NCBI GenBank assembly: GCA_947493175.1
Contig: CANLQD010000007.1
Span: 62,001 to 126,000, forward strand
Length of the DNA stretch: 64,000 nt
From: an uncultured Flavobacteriaceae bacterium
GTDB lineage: Bacteria > Bacteroidota > Bacteroidia > Flavobacteriales > Flavobacteriaceae
Direction of reading: 5' to 3'
The notes beneath the pieces were generated by a model. That model searched no databases and was not told the DNA's origin. It was given only the letters and a program-made list of their open reading frames with translations. This document shows positions 1 through 8,203 of the stretch, one piece after another. The number at the start of each line of letters is the position of its first letter. Positions within the stretch are counted from its first letter, which is position 1. A program made the translations under genes and the position numbers.

Positions 1-406
1 TTCGGTCTCCTTTTAAGAACTTAGCATCGAATATTTCAAAAAAGGTATCATCGACGGCAAACGCCTGTTCTATGGAATAGTTCTGATTCTGTTTTAGTAC
101 CAGCCCATCTCGCAGCGGCATTAGTCTTACAAATTTTTCAATATCGACCACTTCATCCGACAGCTCGGGCAAAGACTCTGAATTAATGATGCGCGCAAAA
201 TGGTTGTTCTCTAGAAATGACTTACTGTTAAGAGTTAATCTAAAAATGAGATCGGCCTTTTTATGGAATGTATCATAGGCCATTTCGTTTTTCAGAAAAA
301 GGGCAATGAACAAAATTCCACATAAGCCCAACGAAAGGCCGACTATTTTGATAAGATTTAAGAGAGGTCTTTTTTTGACATTTCTCAAGGCATATTTGAT
401 AAGCAT
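1..406 (-). CDS. FtsX/MacB-family ABC transporter permease, N-terminal part (cut by window edge)
   Basis: An open frame starts at an ATG at 406 and runs leftward off the window, so only about 135 N-terminal residues are present. The protein opens with MLIKYALRNVKKRP, then a hydrophobic helix around residues 18-40, and continues into a periplasmic segment with the YDxFH-like signature (AYDTFHKKADLIFRL) typical of the MacB periplasmic core of Bacteroidota permeases. It is clearly related to the complete permease at 4215. These proteins form the membrane part of tripartite or lipoprotein-type ABC exporters. A 14-base palindrome lies about 115 bases upstream of the start. The specific substrate cannot be told. 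Confidence 0.85.
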   Translation of the reverse strand, partial: MLIKYALRNVKKRPLLNLIKIVGLSLGLCGILFIALFLKNEMAYDTFHKKADLIFRLTLNSKSFLENNHFARIINSESLPELSDEVVDIEKFVRLMPLRDGLVLKQNQNYSIEQAFAVDDTFFEIFDAKFLKGDR

Positions 407-521
407 ATTACCTCTTTTTACTTCGTTTTTTTTAGGGATGGGTAGTTACCACTTTAGTTCAATAAAGTTGCACAAATAAACATTAAAAGTCATGAAATCA
501 ATATCTCAACAGGTTTGAATT

Positions 522-535
522 GGGTACTAGTACCC
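522..535. promoter_or_regulatory. Perfect 14-bp palindrome, possible operator
   Basis: GGGTACTAGTACCC reads the same on both strands. It lies 116 bases upstream of the permease start at 406, a plausible position for a dimeric regulator. No matching second copy was noticed nearby, and no regulator can be assigned. Confidence 0.3.
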
Positions 536-602
536 CCATTATTCTCAATTTTTCATGTGTACATGCGAGCATGGAGGTATTAGTTGAAGGCAAAGTAGTT
601 TC

Positions 603-647
603 AGAGCCTGTTTAGGAATTCGTGATCGGAATTTTCAAACAGGCTCT
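603..647. repeat. Inverted repeat, 11-bp arms, 23-base spacer
   Basis: The arm AGAGCCTGTTT (603-613) is matched by its reverse complement AAACAGGCTCT (637-647). The spacer contains two GGAATT words. It lies about 95 bases past the stop of the leftward DUF6624 gene, but no T-run follows on that strand, so it is a poor rho-independent terminator. It could be a small interspersed repeat or a 3' processing hairpin. Confidence 0.4.
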
Positions 648-741
648 CCATTTATGGAAAGTTAAAAAAGCGGAACCATTTAGACCATGATTCCATTGGG
701 CAACAGCCGCAAAAAAAGGTTCGTTTTACGAAACTCTTTTT

Positions 742-2085
742 CTACTTCGATTTCATACTTCGTTCAAGCAGTCCTATAATTTCATTACGCTCTTCTTCGC
801 TAAAATGTGAATATACGTCATTGTCCATGACTTCAAATCGTTTGTCCCACCTTCTCCAGACAAGCACTTTCAATAGTTTTAGACTCAATCTGTGACATTG
901 CTTGTTCTCCTGCCGAGCAAGTTTTATAGAAGCTTCATACAATTGTTCATTATCTAAATCGCCATGCGCGGCAATACTTTTTTTTAGGTAGGCCAGCGCA
1001 GAATCTATTTCCTGGGTGTTCAGGAACTGCTCAAACGCCACATAATTCGACTGCGCCTCTTCAAAAACCGTCTTTGCTTGTAATCGCGCCTTTTCTTCGG
1101 TGGGTGATTCATATGTGATTCCGTGATAATAGGCATAGACCTCCACCGGTTCAACAAGTCCTATATCAAATCTTCTTTTATTTACATAAGCTGCATCTTT
1201 GATGGGGTATGGCGCTTGCTGTCCCATACTTGCCCCATAGGTTTGCTTTTGCCAGGTATCCCGTGCAATTCTGTCTTTCAATTCTGCATAGTGGTTCGGA
1301 TCCATATCCTTTTCTTCAACCGCTTTTTTTATCAGCAAAAGACAGTCCTCCTTAAAAAATACATCGGGATGGTGTTGCGGAATTGCCCAACTGATTTTAG
1401 CCCCATCTTCTCCGACCAATCGATTTCCCGGCCAACCATGAATCGTAATGATACTATCTAATTTGTTCTTATTGATTTCCCAGCGACGTTCCACCGACTC
1501 GAACAACCGATCATAATCCTCGGAAGTGGCCGTGCTATCCAAAAGGGCACTGTATTTCTCATATTCGGACAAAGCTGCTTGATCCGCCGCCCACATACTC
1601 TCAAGTGTTACCAATAGCTTCGGATTCTCAATGCTATTTAGGTATGCCTTTCTTTTTTCCTCAGTTTTGGCAACAAGTGCCGCCCACCTTGTATCTTGTC
1701 TTAAAGAAGAAAAGCCTGGAATAGTGTTTAGCAAGTTCGTATCCCTTAGGCCCGTTTCTATGGCCTTTTCTATGGCCAAAAATGCTTTATCAGGTTCGTC
1801 ATTTGGAGCATAGATGGTTGCACACACCAAATAATTCTCCCAGTTCTTTTTAGGCATACCCTCAGTGGCTTCGAATACTAGATCTGCCGATTGTGTATCC
1901 CGATTTTTATCGAAAGCCCTGTAGGCATCGATCAAAGCGATCGCCCATGGCGGATTTTCGAATATTTTCGAATCTTCCTTTTGGCCTTGACCATTCACCT
2001 TTGCCGATTCGCGACAACTACTCATAGATACCGACGCAAAGATTACCAGAAGGAACAGTGCACTTCTCAATTGATTGGTTCTCAT
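742..2085 (-). CDS. DUF6624-containing lipoprotein
   Basis: A 447-residue protein with a lipoprotein signal peptide: a hydrophobic stretch at residues 8-22 ends in a lipobox (SMSSC), so it is probably anchored in a membrane by an acylated cysteine. The N-terminal third (about 45-140) is helical and TPR-like. The middle (about 205-320) carries the DUF6624 pattern: GWPGNRLVG, then AIPQHHPD, LKDRIARDTWQKQTYG, and a closing DIGLVEPVEVYAYY. DUF6624 has no assigned function. The C-terminal part is helical without a family I recognise. It is monocistronic as far as can be seen. The family call rests on recognised motif order and was not searched. Confidence 0.75.
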   Translation of the reverse strand: MRTNQLRSALFLLVIFASVSMSSCRESAKVNGQGQKEDSKIFENPPWAIALIDAYRAFDKNRDTQSADLVFEATEGMPKKNWENYLVCATIYAPNDEPDKAFLAIEKAIETGLRDTNLLNTIPGFSSLRQDTRWAALVAKTEEKRKAYLNSIENPKLLVTLESMWAADQAALSEYEKYSALLDSTATSEDYDRLFESVERRWEINKNKLDSIITIHGWPGNRLVGEDGAKISWAIPQHHPDVFFKEDCLLLIKKAVEEKDMDPNHYAELKDRIARDTWQKQTYGASMGQQAPYPIKDAAYVNKRRFDIGLVEPVEVYAYYHGITYESPTEEKARLQAKTVFEEAQSNYVAFEQFLNTQEIDSALAYLKKSIAAHGDLDNEQLYEASIKLARQENKQCHRLSLKLLKVLVWRRWDKRFEVMDNDVYSHFSEEERNEIIGLLERSMKSK

Positions 2086-2162
2086 GATTTCTATTTTCTA
2101 CAATTCTTGTCAAAGAACCATCTTCAAAAAGATAAAAAATAGAATAGATTTTGCCCTTAGGA

Positions 2163-2981
2163 TTACAATTTGACATACTCTTTTGGCAAAAAGCCGGTCA
2201 TGCTTTTAAAGACCCGAGTAAAATGACTTTGATCTGAAAAACCGCAGATATAGGCTATCTCGGTCAAGGAATAACTTGATGCCTTTAGTTTTTCCATCGC
2301 CTTGTTCACTTTTAACCTTCTTGTATACTCTCCAAACGTGCACTGAAAAAAGGTTCGGAAATTTTTGGAAATGGTCGTAGGGTGTACATGTACAATATCG
2401 GACAGCTCCCGCAGCGAGACATTTTCGTCCCATCTGTCGTTCAGCACATCCCGTATCGTTAACATCCAGGACGAATGCATCTGCCTGTTTCCAGATTTAA
2501 CCGAGTGTTCTAAAAAAGATAGAAATAACATCTTGATAGCATCATAGGACTGCCTATCATTCACAATCGCTTCGCTCATTAAATTGATGAAGGTAAGGTT
2601 GGGGTTATCGTTTCTTTTCGTAGCAAGCGCTACGTCTTGTTCCGTATAACCGTGCTTATTCAAAAAAGCAGGGTTTATTTCTAAGCTGATGTGTTTGGAA
2701 GGGAAGACTTCATATGTATTCTTGTGCTGCTCATAGGCATGGTAATAGTTCATACTGCCCCTGGTTCGCTTAATTTTTGCTCCCTTTCGATGTTCCAGGT
2801 TGCTACCATAAAGAACATAACTGATCATGGGTTTTTCATGTGCATGCCAGATACCGGTTTCGATCGGTTTTTCATAGGCTGTTATTCCTACCAAAAAATC
2901 ATCAAAATCATATGCACAAGACCTAGGTGCTAAATAATGACCTCTTTCTAAGATAATACTATTCTTTTTTAGGTGTTGCAT
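2163..2981 (-). CDS. AraC-family transcriptional regulator
   Basis: A 272-residue one-component regulator. The N-terminal half (about 10-130) looks like a cupin-type effector pocket (HAHEKPMISYVLYG). The C-terminal 100 residues carry the two helix-turn-helix motifs of the AraC/XylS family: the first around LRELSDIVHVHPTTISKNF, the second around LTEIAYICGFSDQSHFTRVF, ending with the usual GFLPKEYVKL tail. It begins two bases after the stop of the CPBP protease gene, so the two are probably co-transcribed leftward and translationally coupled. The inducer is unknown. Confidence 0.9.
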   Translation of the reverse strand: MQHLKKNSIILERGHYLAPRSCAYDFDDFLVGITAYEKPIETGIWHAHEKPMISYVLYGSNLEHRKGAKIKRTRGSMNYYHAYEQHKNTYEVFPSKHISLEINPAFLNKHGYTEQDVALATKRNDNPNLTFINLMSEAIVNDRQSYDAIKMLFLSFLEHSVKSGNRQMHSSWMLTIRDVLNDRWDENVSLRELSDIVHVHPTTISKNFRTFFQCTFGEYTRRLKVNKAMEKLKASSYSLTEIAYICGFSDQSHFTRVFKSMTGFLPKEYVKL

Positions 2982-2983
2982 TC

Positions 2984-3760
2984 TTATTTTTTCATCAAAA
3001 TGTTCTTTTTGTTTATTTCAAATTTTATGGCGTTTTTCTTTTTATAAAGCACCGTAAATGCGATTACCAGTACAATGGTTACTAATCGAAATACATTTGA
3101 ATATATTCCGCCAAGCGCATTATCACTAACGGCAAACAACTCCCAAGATAGGTTCATAAGCATATGCAAAAAAATAGGTATCCAAATGTTGAATTTCCAT
3201 TCTACATAAACCCATGCAAACAAAATACCGCCCAAAAAGGTAATCATAAAGATACCTAACAACTCTTTTAATTCATTACTTTGATATAAATGTAACATTC
3301 CAAAATAAAGTGCACCAAAAAACACGGAGGGAACAAATCCGAGGATGGTCTTTTTAAAAGGTAAGCCAAATAAAAACCCTCTATAGAATAGTTCCTCAAA
3401 GAAAGCGGCCGAAACGACCGATATTAAAATGGTATCAAGCGAAATTTCAGGATTAAAATCGAAAACAAAACTAAAGCCGACATACATAGGCAACGTGCAA
3501 ACTAGAGCGAATAAGAAACCCCTAGATACCGATTTATCAAGTCCAAAGTTTTTAAAAAAATTGGATTTTCGACTAATCAAAAGGCCTCCCAAAAAAAGAG
3601 GTATACCGGAAATTGCATAGGTAATCATATGACTTATACCCAGTTGGTTCGTTAACTCAAAAAGCCATTTTCTAATAGATTTAAAATATAGATCATCAAG
3701 AACAAAATACATCCCGAACGATATGATGATAATTAAAAGCGCTTTGGTCGGATTCTTCAT
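2984..3760 (-). CDS. CPBP (Abi/CAAX-like) intramembrane metalloprotease
   Basis: A 258-residue polytopic membrane protein with about seven or eight hydrophobic segments. It shows the three CPBP motifs in order: EExxxR (FEELFYRG, Glu122/Glu123 and Arg127), FxxxH (FGMLH, His157) and HxxxN (HMLMN, His199 and Asn203). These residues bind the catalytic water or metal in this intramembrane endopeptidase family. Substrates in bacteria include propeptides and membrane proteins; none can be named here. It is the first gene of a leftward pair with the AraC regulator. A strong hairpin lies 42 bases upstream of the start. Confidence 0.88.
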   Translation of the reverse strand: MKNPTKALLIIIISFGMYFVLDDLYFKSIRKWLFELTNQLGISHMITYAISGIPLFLGGLLISRKSNFFKNFGLDKSVSRGFLFALVCTLPMYVGFSFVFDFNPEISLDTILISVVSAAFFEELFYRGFLFGLPFKKTILGFVPSVFFGALYFGMLHLYQSNELKELLGIFMITFLGGILFAWVYVEWKFNIWIPIFLHMLMNLSWELFAVSDNALGGIYSNVFRLVTIVLVIAFTVLYKKKNAIKFEINKKNILMKK

Positions 3761-4214
3761 GTAGACTTGATTAACTGTTCTATTCCTACAGACGTTTATT
3801 TTTCAATAATGGTTGCCTGAATAGGCAACCATTATTGAATCGTTTTTTCAGGAAGTGTTCATGAGTCATCTCAGCTCTATAATAGCTAATGAATCAAATT
3901 GATGGAAGGAAAAGGAAACACTGCTTAGAAGGTTTGTTTTACTTGCGCCTATCTTTTTCAACCTGATGGATAGGCGACGTTTAAGCTACTTCAAGAACCA
4001 TGCATTATGTAAAATAACTATACATAGTAATGTAAAAAAATTGGACGCATTGAGGAGTAGCCTTCAAGCACCATAATCATAACCAAATGACTTTAAAGCA
4101 ATTGACAATTTGGAATAATTTTTGGTTTTCGTTGGTCCGTTTTACTGGCCTTAGTTCAATTTCAGTGTTGGCAACGGGCAGATTTTGCATATTCATCCAT
4201 CAAAAGTAGTATCA
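3761..4214. other. Divergent intergenic region between the CPBP protease and the permease
   Basis: No gene is supported here. It holds the 5' regions of two divergent units and one striking 17-bp hairpin (3802-3839, listed separately). The remainder is ordinary AT-rich sequence. The TTG at 4185 that would extend the permease frame upstream is not favoured as a start. Confidence 0.5.
3802..3839. promoter_or_regulatory. Perfect 17-bp stem-loop with 4-base loop
   Basis: TTCAATAATGGTTGCCT (3802-3818) is followed by a GAAT loop and the exact reverse complement (3823-3839). On the plus strand it is followed within four bases by a run of six T (3844-3849), like a rho-independent terminator, yet no plus-strand gene precedes it. 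On the minus strand it would sit in the leader of the CPBP gene, 42 bases before the start codon. It may stop antisense transcription or fold in that leader. Confidence 0.6.
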
Positions 4215-6581
4215 ATGATCGAGAACTATTTCAAAGTTGCCTGGAGGAACCTGATTCAAAAAAAATCGTATTCCCTGCTTAATTTAGGTGCGCTGGCTAT
4301 TGGAATGGCCTGTAGCATCCTAATTCTACTATGGGTACAAAACGAGTTGAGCTATGATGAGTTTCATGAAAATTCTGACCATATGTATCGACTTACCTCG
4401 GATGCGGGAGGAGGTTTTCATGCGGCCGTTAGCCCTGCCGGAATGCGGGACGGATTACCCGATAATATGCCTGAAATCAAAGCCGTTGTACGATTGTTTC
4501 AACCAGAATCCGGTACCACACTACTTAATGTCGGTAACAAGCGGTTTGAGGAAAAGAGGGTTTTTTATACAGATCCCGATTTTCTGGAAATGTTCTCCTT
4601 CCCATTACTGAAGGGCAATTCTAAAACGGCTTTAAGTCAACCTGATGGTATATTGATTACCGAGACCACCGCTCGAAAATATTTTGGCGACCAAGACGCT
4701 GTCGGACAAATTATCCGCTTAAATAACAGCGAACGTTTTACGGTTACAGGTGTATTAGCAGATATCCCCATTAATTCTCACATACAGTTCGATGTCTTGC
4801 TGCCCATACAACATTTGGTAAAGTCCAGTGACTACCTATTTACCTATGTTTGGCAGAATTTTAATTTTTATTCCTATGTCCAACTCGATGAAAGCACGAT
4901 TGAATCCATTCCAATCATCGAAGAAAAAATCAACCAAATATATACTTCCCACGTTTCGGATATGAACGTAGACTTTCATTTACAACCATTAGCCGATATT
5001 CATTTGCACTCCGACCTTCAGATAGATGTCTCCGACCGCGGAAATATTCAATATGTCAATATTTTCTTGGTAATCGCTTTCATCATATTGATCGTTGCAT
5101 GCATCAATTTCATGAATCTGGCAACGGCCCGCTCAGCGCGTCGATCGAAAGAAGTAGGGCTTCGCAAAGTGGTAGGGGCAGGCCGTCAACAGCTCGTCAT
5201 GCAGTTTTTAAGCGAATCGATGCTTATTTCCTTTCTTGCCCTTATTTTCGCAATCGGATTGGTTTTTCTGCTGCTCCCCACCTTTAATGAGATTACGGGC
5301 AAACAACTTGAAATTTCGCTGCTTGATATCAAGTTAGTAATCGGTTTAGCAATAATTGCCATGATTACCGGTCTTATTGCGGGTAGCTATCCGGCATTGT
5401 TCTTATCAAGCTTTAGACCGGTTAGTGTGTTGAAGGGAAAGCTAAAACTGGGGAACAGACATTCTTTGTTCCGCAACATACTTGTTATCTGTCAGTTTGC
5501 TGTTTCTCTCCTGCTTTTAGTGGGTACTGCCGTTATCTATACCCAATTGAATTTCATAAAGGACAAAAATCTGGGCTTTGAGCAGGAAAACCTGCTATAT
5601 GTGACCATGACGGGTGATTTAGGGACCAAAAGAAAGGCGCTAGAAACAGCCTTGCAACAAAATCCCCTGACAGCCGAGTTCTCCATCGTCTCCGATCTAC
5701 CGACCAACCTTGCTACCGGAAATATAGATATTCAATGGGATGGTAAGGACCCTGATATGCAAAAGGTGATACAGAGCATGCGGGTAGACGACTATTTTTT
5801 GGATGTTTTTAAAGTAAAGGTTCTAAATGGAAGAGGGTTTTCGAAAAACTTGGCCGCAGATAGTACCAATTATCTGATCAACGAAAAAGCGGCCAATCTT
5901 ATGGGAATGAATATAGAGAATGCAGTAGGACAAAATCTAACATTCGCTGAAGAAAAGGGCAAAATTATCGGGGTGGTAAAGGACTTTAACTTCAGGCCAC
6001 TTCAATATGGCATTGAACCACTTATCTTACGATGGAACAGGTTTGGTGGTTTCGCAGTGGTCCGTACCCAGGCGAGTGCCGTAGAGAGTACCATACACGC
6101 CCTAGAGCAAATATGTGCCGATTTGAATCCTGCATACCCACTGTCATATGGGTTTTTAAATAAGGATTTAGAAAATCAGTACCAAAGCGAACAACAAATG
6201 GGAACCATCTTTAACATATTTGCCGTGCTTGCCATCTTCATTTCCTGTTTGGGCCTCTACGGATTATCGGCCTTTATGGCCGAACAGCGCGTAAAGGAAA
6301 TTGGCATTCGAAAGGTTTTGGGAGCAAGTGTTCTAGGGCTGGTCAATATGCTATCAAAAGATTTTTTGAAGCTCATTTTAATCGCACTGCTTATTGCCGT
6401 TCCCGTTGCTTGGTATGTTATGAATTTATGGCTTCAAAACTATGCGTATCATATCACCATTCAATGGTGGATGTTTGTATTCGCTGGTCTTGTAGTATTG
6501 TTCATAGCGGTATCTACGATAAGTTTTCAAACCATCAAAGCCGCCAACACTAGCCCGATAAAAAGCATACGAACGGAGTAG
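4215..6581 (+). CDS. FtsX/MacB-family ABC transporter permease
   Basis: A full-length permease of 788 residues from the ATG at 4215; the upstream in-frame TTG at 4185 adds ten residues not typical of the family, so I choose the ATG, giving MIENYFKVAWRNL. There is a transmembrane helix at about 20-42, a MacB-type periplasmic core (about 50-260), an FtsX domain with three helices (about 280-410), a second core and a second FtsX domain ending at the C terminus (about 660-780). The cytoplasmic motif KEVGLRKVVGA and its repeat KEIGIRKVLGA, which contact the ATPase, are both visible. No ATPase gene is adjacent. It is a paralogue of the truncated gene at 1-406. Confidence 0.9.
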   Translation: MIENYFKVAWRNLIQKKSYSLLNLGALAIGMACSILILLWVQNELSYDEFHENSDHMYRLTSDAGGGFHAAVSPAGMRDGLPDNMPEIKAVVRLFQPESGTTLLNVGNKRFEEKRVFYTDPDFLEMFSFPLLKGNSKTALSQPDGILITETTARKYFGDQDAVGQIIRLNNSERFTVTGVLADIPINSHIQFDVLLPIQHLVKSSDYLFTYVWQNFNFYSYVQLDESTIESIPIIEEKINQIYTSHVSDMNVDFHLQPLADIHLHSDLQIDVSDRGNIQYVNIFLVIAFIILIVACINFMNLATARSARRSKEVGLRKVVGAGRQQLVMQFLSESMLISFLALIFAIGLVFLLLPTFNEITGKQLEISLLDIKLVIGLAIIAMITGLIAGSYPALFLSSFRPVSVLKGKLKLGNRHSLFRNILVICQFAVSLLLLVGTAVIYTQLNFIKDKNLGFEQENLLYVTMTGDLGTKRKALETALQQNPLTAEFSIVSDLPTNLATGNIDIQWDGKDPDMQKVIQSMRVDDYFLDVFKVKVLNGRGFSKNLAADSTNYLINEKAANLMGMNIENAVGQNLTFAEEKGKIIGVVKDFNFRPLQYGIEPLILRWNRFGGFAVVRTQASAVESTIHALEQICADLNPAYPLSYGFLNKDLENQYQSEQQMGTIFNIFAVLAIFISCLGLYGLSAFMAEQRVKEIGIRKVLGASVLGLVNMLSKDFLKLILIALLIAVPVAWYVMNLWLQNYAYHITIQWWMFVFAGLVVLFIAVSTISFQTIKAANTSPIKSIRTE

Positions 6582-6816
6582 TCCCTATACATGATAAGGT
6601 TACTAAACGAAATGGGAAGTATGTGGTGATACCAACAAACATAGGTTTTATAAAAACGAACCCTTTCTAACGAACCACCCCAGGCAAAGCCATGAAGGTA
6701 TTGGAAACAAGACCGCTTCGCTTGAAGAACAAGAATACAAAGCTTTCAGTATACCTTGTCCAAAGTTTTTAATCAACAGAATAGTCAAAGCCTTATAGCA
6801 ACGTATTTGGCCATCA

Positions 6817-8193
6817 TCATTCTATTCTGGTCTGGATGATTCCATTTTTAAAGACCTTATTTATTTTTAGTGTGTTACGAATAGTTTCCAAGGGGTTTTC
6901 ATCCAACAGGACCATATCGGCAATTTTACCTTCTTCGATAGATCCCAAAGAGTTTTCTACGTGCAACATTTTAGCGGCATTAAGTGTCGCCATCGTTATA
7001 ATTTTAAGGGGTTCGTAACCACCGATTTCCATCATCTCCATTTCTTCGTGCATACTGTAACCGGGGAAAACAAATGCGTTATAGGTATCCGTACCAATCA
7101 CAATATTGCAACCTGCCTGCTCTAGCAGTTTTATATCCGCTATCTGGGGAATGGAAGTGTTTTCAACATCGGGATTGGCGATGCCCATAACATTTTCGAT
7201 AAAATCGTTCACCTCGTTTGCCAATTGAAGACGGTCTGGGGTTATCTGCGCCTTTGTTTCCTTAGGATCGTATGCGATTGTGAGAGCAGGTTCATCAAGC
7301 CATTCGGGATGTAAGGGATACATAAACGATTTTCCAATTGATAGCGTGGTTACCCATGATATATTTCTTGCTCCCAACGATTTGATAACTTCCTTGTCCC
7401 TTTCCCATACGACGTCTACCCCAATGAAGTGGATAATATTCTGAACACCCGCTTTTTCTGCAATACGCACCTCCTCCATATCATCTACATGCGCAAAAAC
7501 TTCTAAGTCATATTTTTTGGCCTCTTTGACGATCTTGGTCACAAACTCTTGTGGAATTCTTGGCACAAAGGGAGGATGTGGCCCATCTTCAATGGTTACT
7601 TTTATGCCTTGAATGGGGTTTTGGGCGACCCGTTTAACATAATCTTCGATTTGCAACGTATCTTCCAAAAGAAACACGGTTTTTTCATGTACCCATTGGT
7701 CACCCCCGTATGTCTTCACGGGGTGCCGCCCTTCCATGGTAAAGTGTTGGCTGGTATGGTAGACCCTGGGCGATGTTATGATAGTATCACTAGATAACTT
7801 TCGCATATGCGCAAAATGTTCATCACTGCAATGACCACATCCCGGCACCAAAATACCAGTGACCCCATAATGGATGAATTTTGGAAAATTCTCTTCGAGA
7901 GCCCCCGGGTGTGCATGGCCATCGATTAGACCGGGAATAAGATATTTTCCCGCTCCATCGATCATTTTGGAGGCGACTTCATTGCCCAGCTGTACGGAAT
8001 CTATTTTAATGATCAAGGAGTCTTTGACAAAGACATTCATGTCTTCCTGCAATGTGTTTCCCGTTCCATCAATTAGGTTTACGTTTGAAATAACCAGATC
8101 GAATTCTACAACTTTCGCTTTTTTACAGGAGTAAGTAACCAGTATCGACACCAAAAGAACCATCAGTGGCACCTTGTTAAAAAGTGTTTTCAT
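6817..8193 (-). CDS. Amidohydrolase-family lipoprotein
   Basis: A 458-residue metal-dependent hydrolase. A signal peptide with lipobox (VTYSC, Cys23) predicts an exported, lipid-anchored enzyme. The amidohydrolase barrel has the first metal motif HxH in GLIDGHAHPG (His93, His95), a later HVDD segment, a GTDTYNAF segment near the fourth metal position, and the C-terminal beta-sandwich closing motif GSIEEGKIADMVLLDENPLE. Its relatives include imidazolonepropionase-like and dipeptidase-like enzymes; the substrate cannot be read. It starts ten bases after the stop of a second amidohydrolase, so the two form an operon. Confidence 0.85.
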   Translation of the reverse strand: MKTLFNKVPLMVLLVSILVTYSCKKAKVVEFDLVISNVNLIDGTGNTLQEDMNVFVKDSLIIKIDSVQLGNEVASKMIDGAGKYLIPGLIDGHAHPGALEENFPKFIHYGVTGILVPGCGHCSDEHFAHMRKLSSDTIITSPRVYHTSQHFTMEGRHPVKTYGGDQWVHEKTVFLLEDTLQIEDYVKRVAQNPIQGIKVTIEDGPHPPFVPRIPQEFVTKIVKEAKKYDLEVFAHVDDMEEVRIAEKAGVQNIIHFIGVDVVWERDKEVIKSLGARNISWVTTLSIGKSFMYPLHPEWLDEPALTIAYDPKETKAQITPDRLQLANEVNDFIENVMGIANPDVENTSIPQIADIKLLEQAGCNIVIGTDTYNAFVFPGYSMHEEMEMMEIGGYEPLKIITMATLNAAKMLHVENSLGSIEEGKIADMVLLDENPLETIRNTLKINKVFKNGIIQTRIE

Positions 8194-8203
8194 TTTGTAG
8201 TTT

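Larger units (their letters stand above)
407..741. other. Intergenic region upstream of the truncated permease
   Basis: I find no coding frame here. The stretch lies upstream of the leftward permease and downstream of the leftward DUF6624 lipoprotein. It holds two structured elements, listed separately: a perfect 14-base palindrome (522-535) and an 11-base inverted repeat with a 23-base spacer (603-647). Confidence 0.6.
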
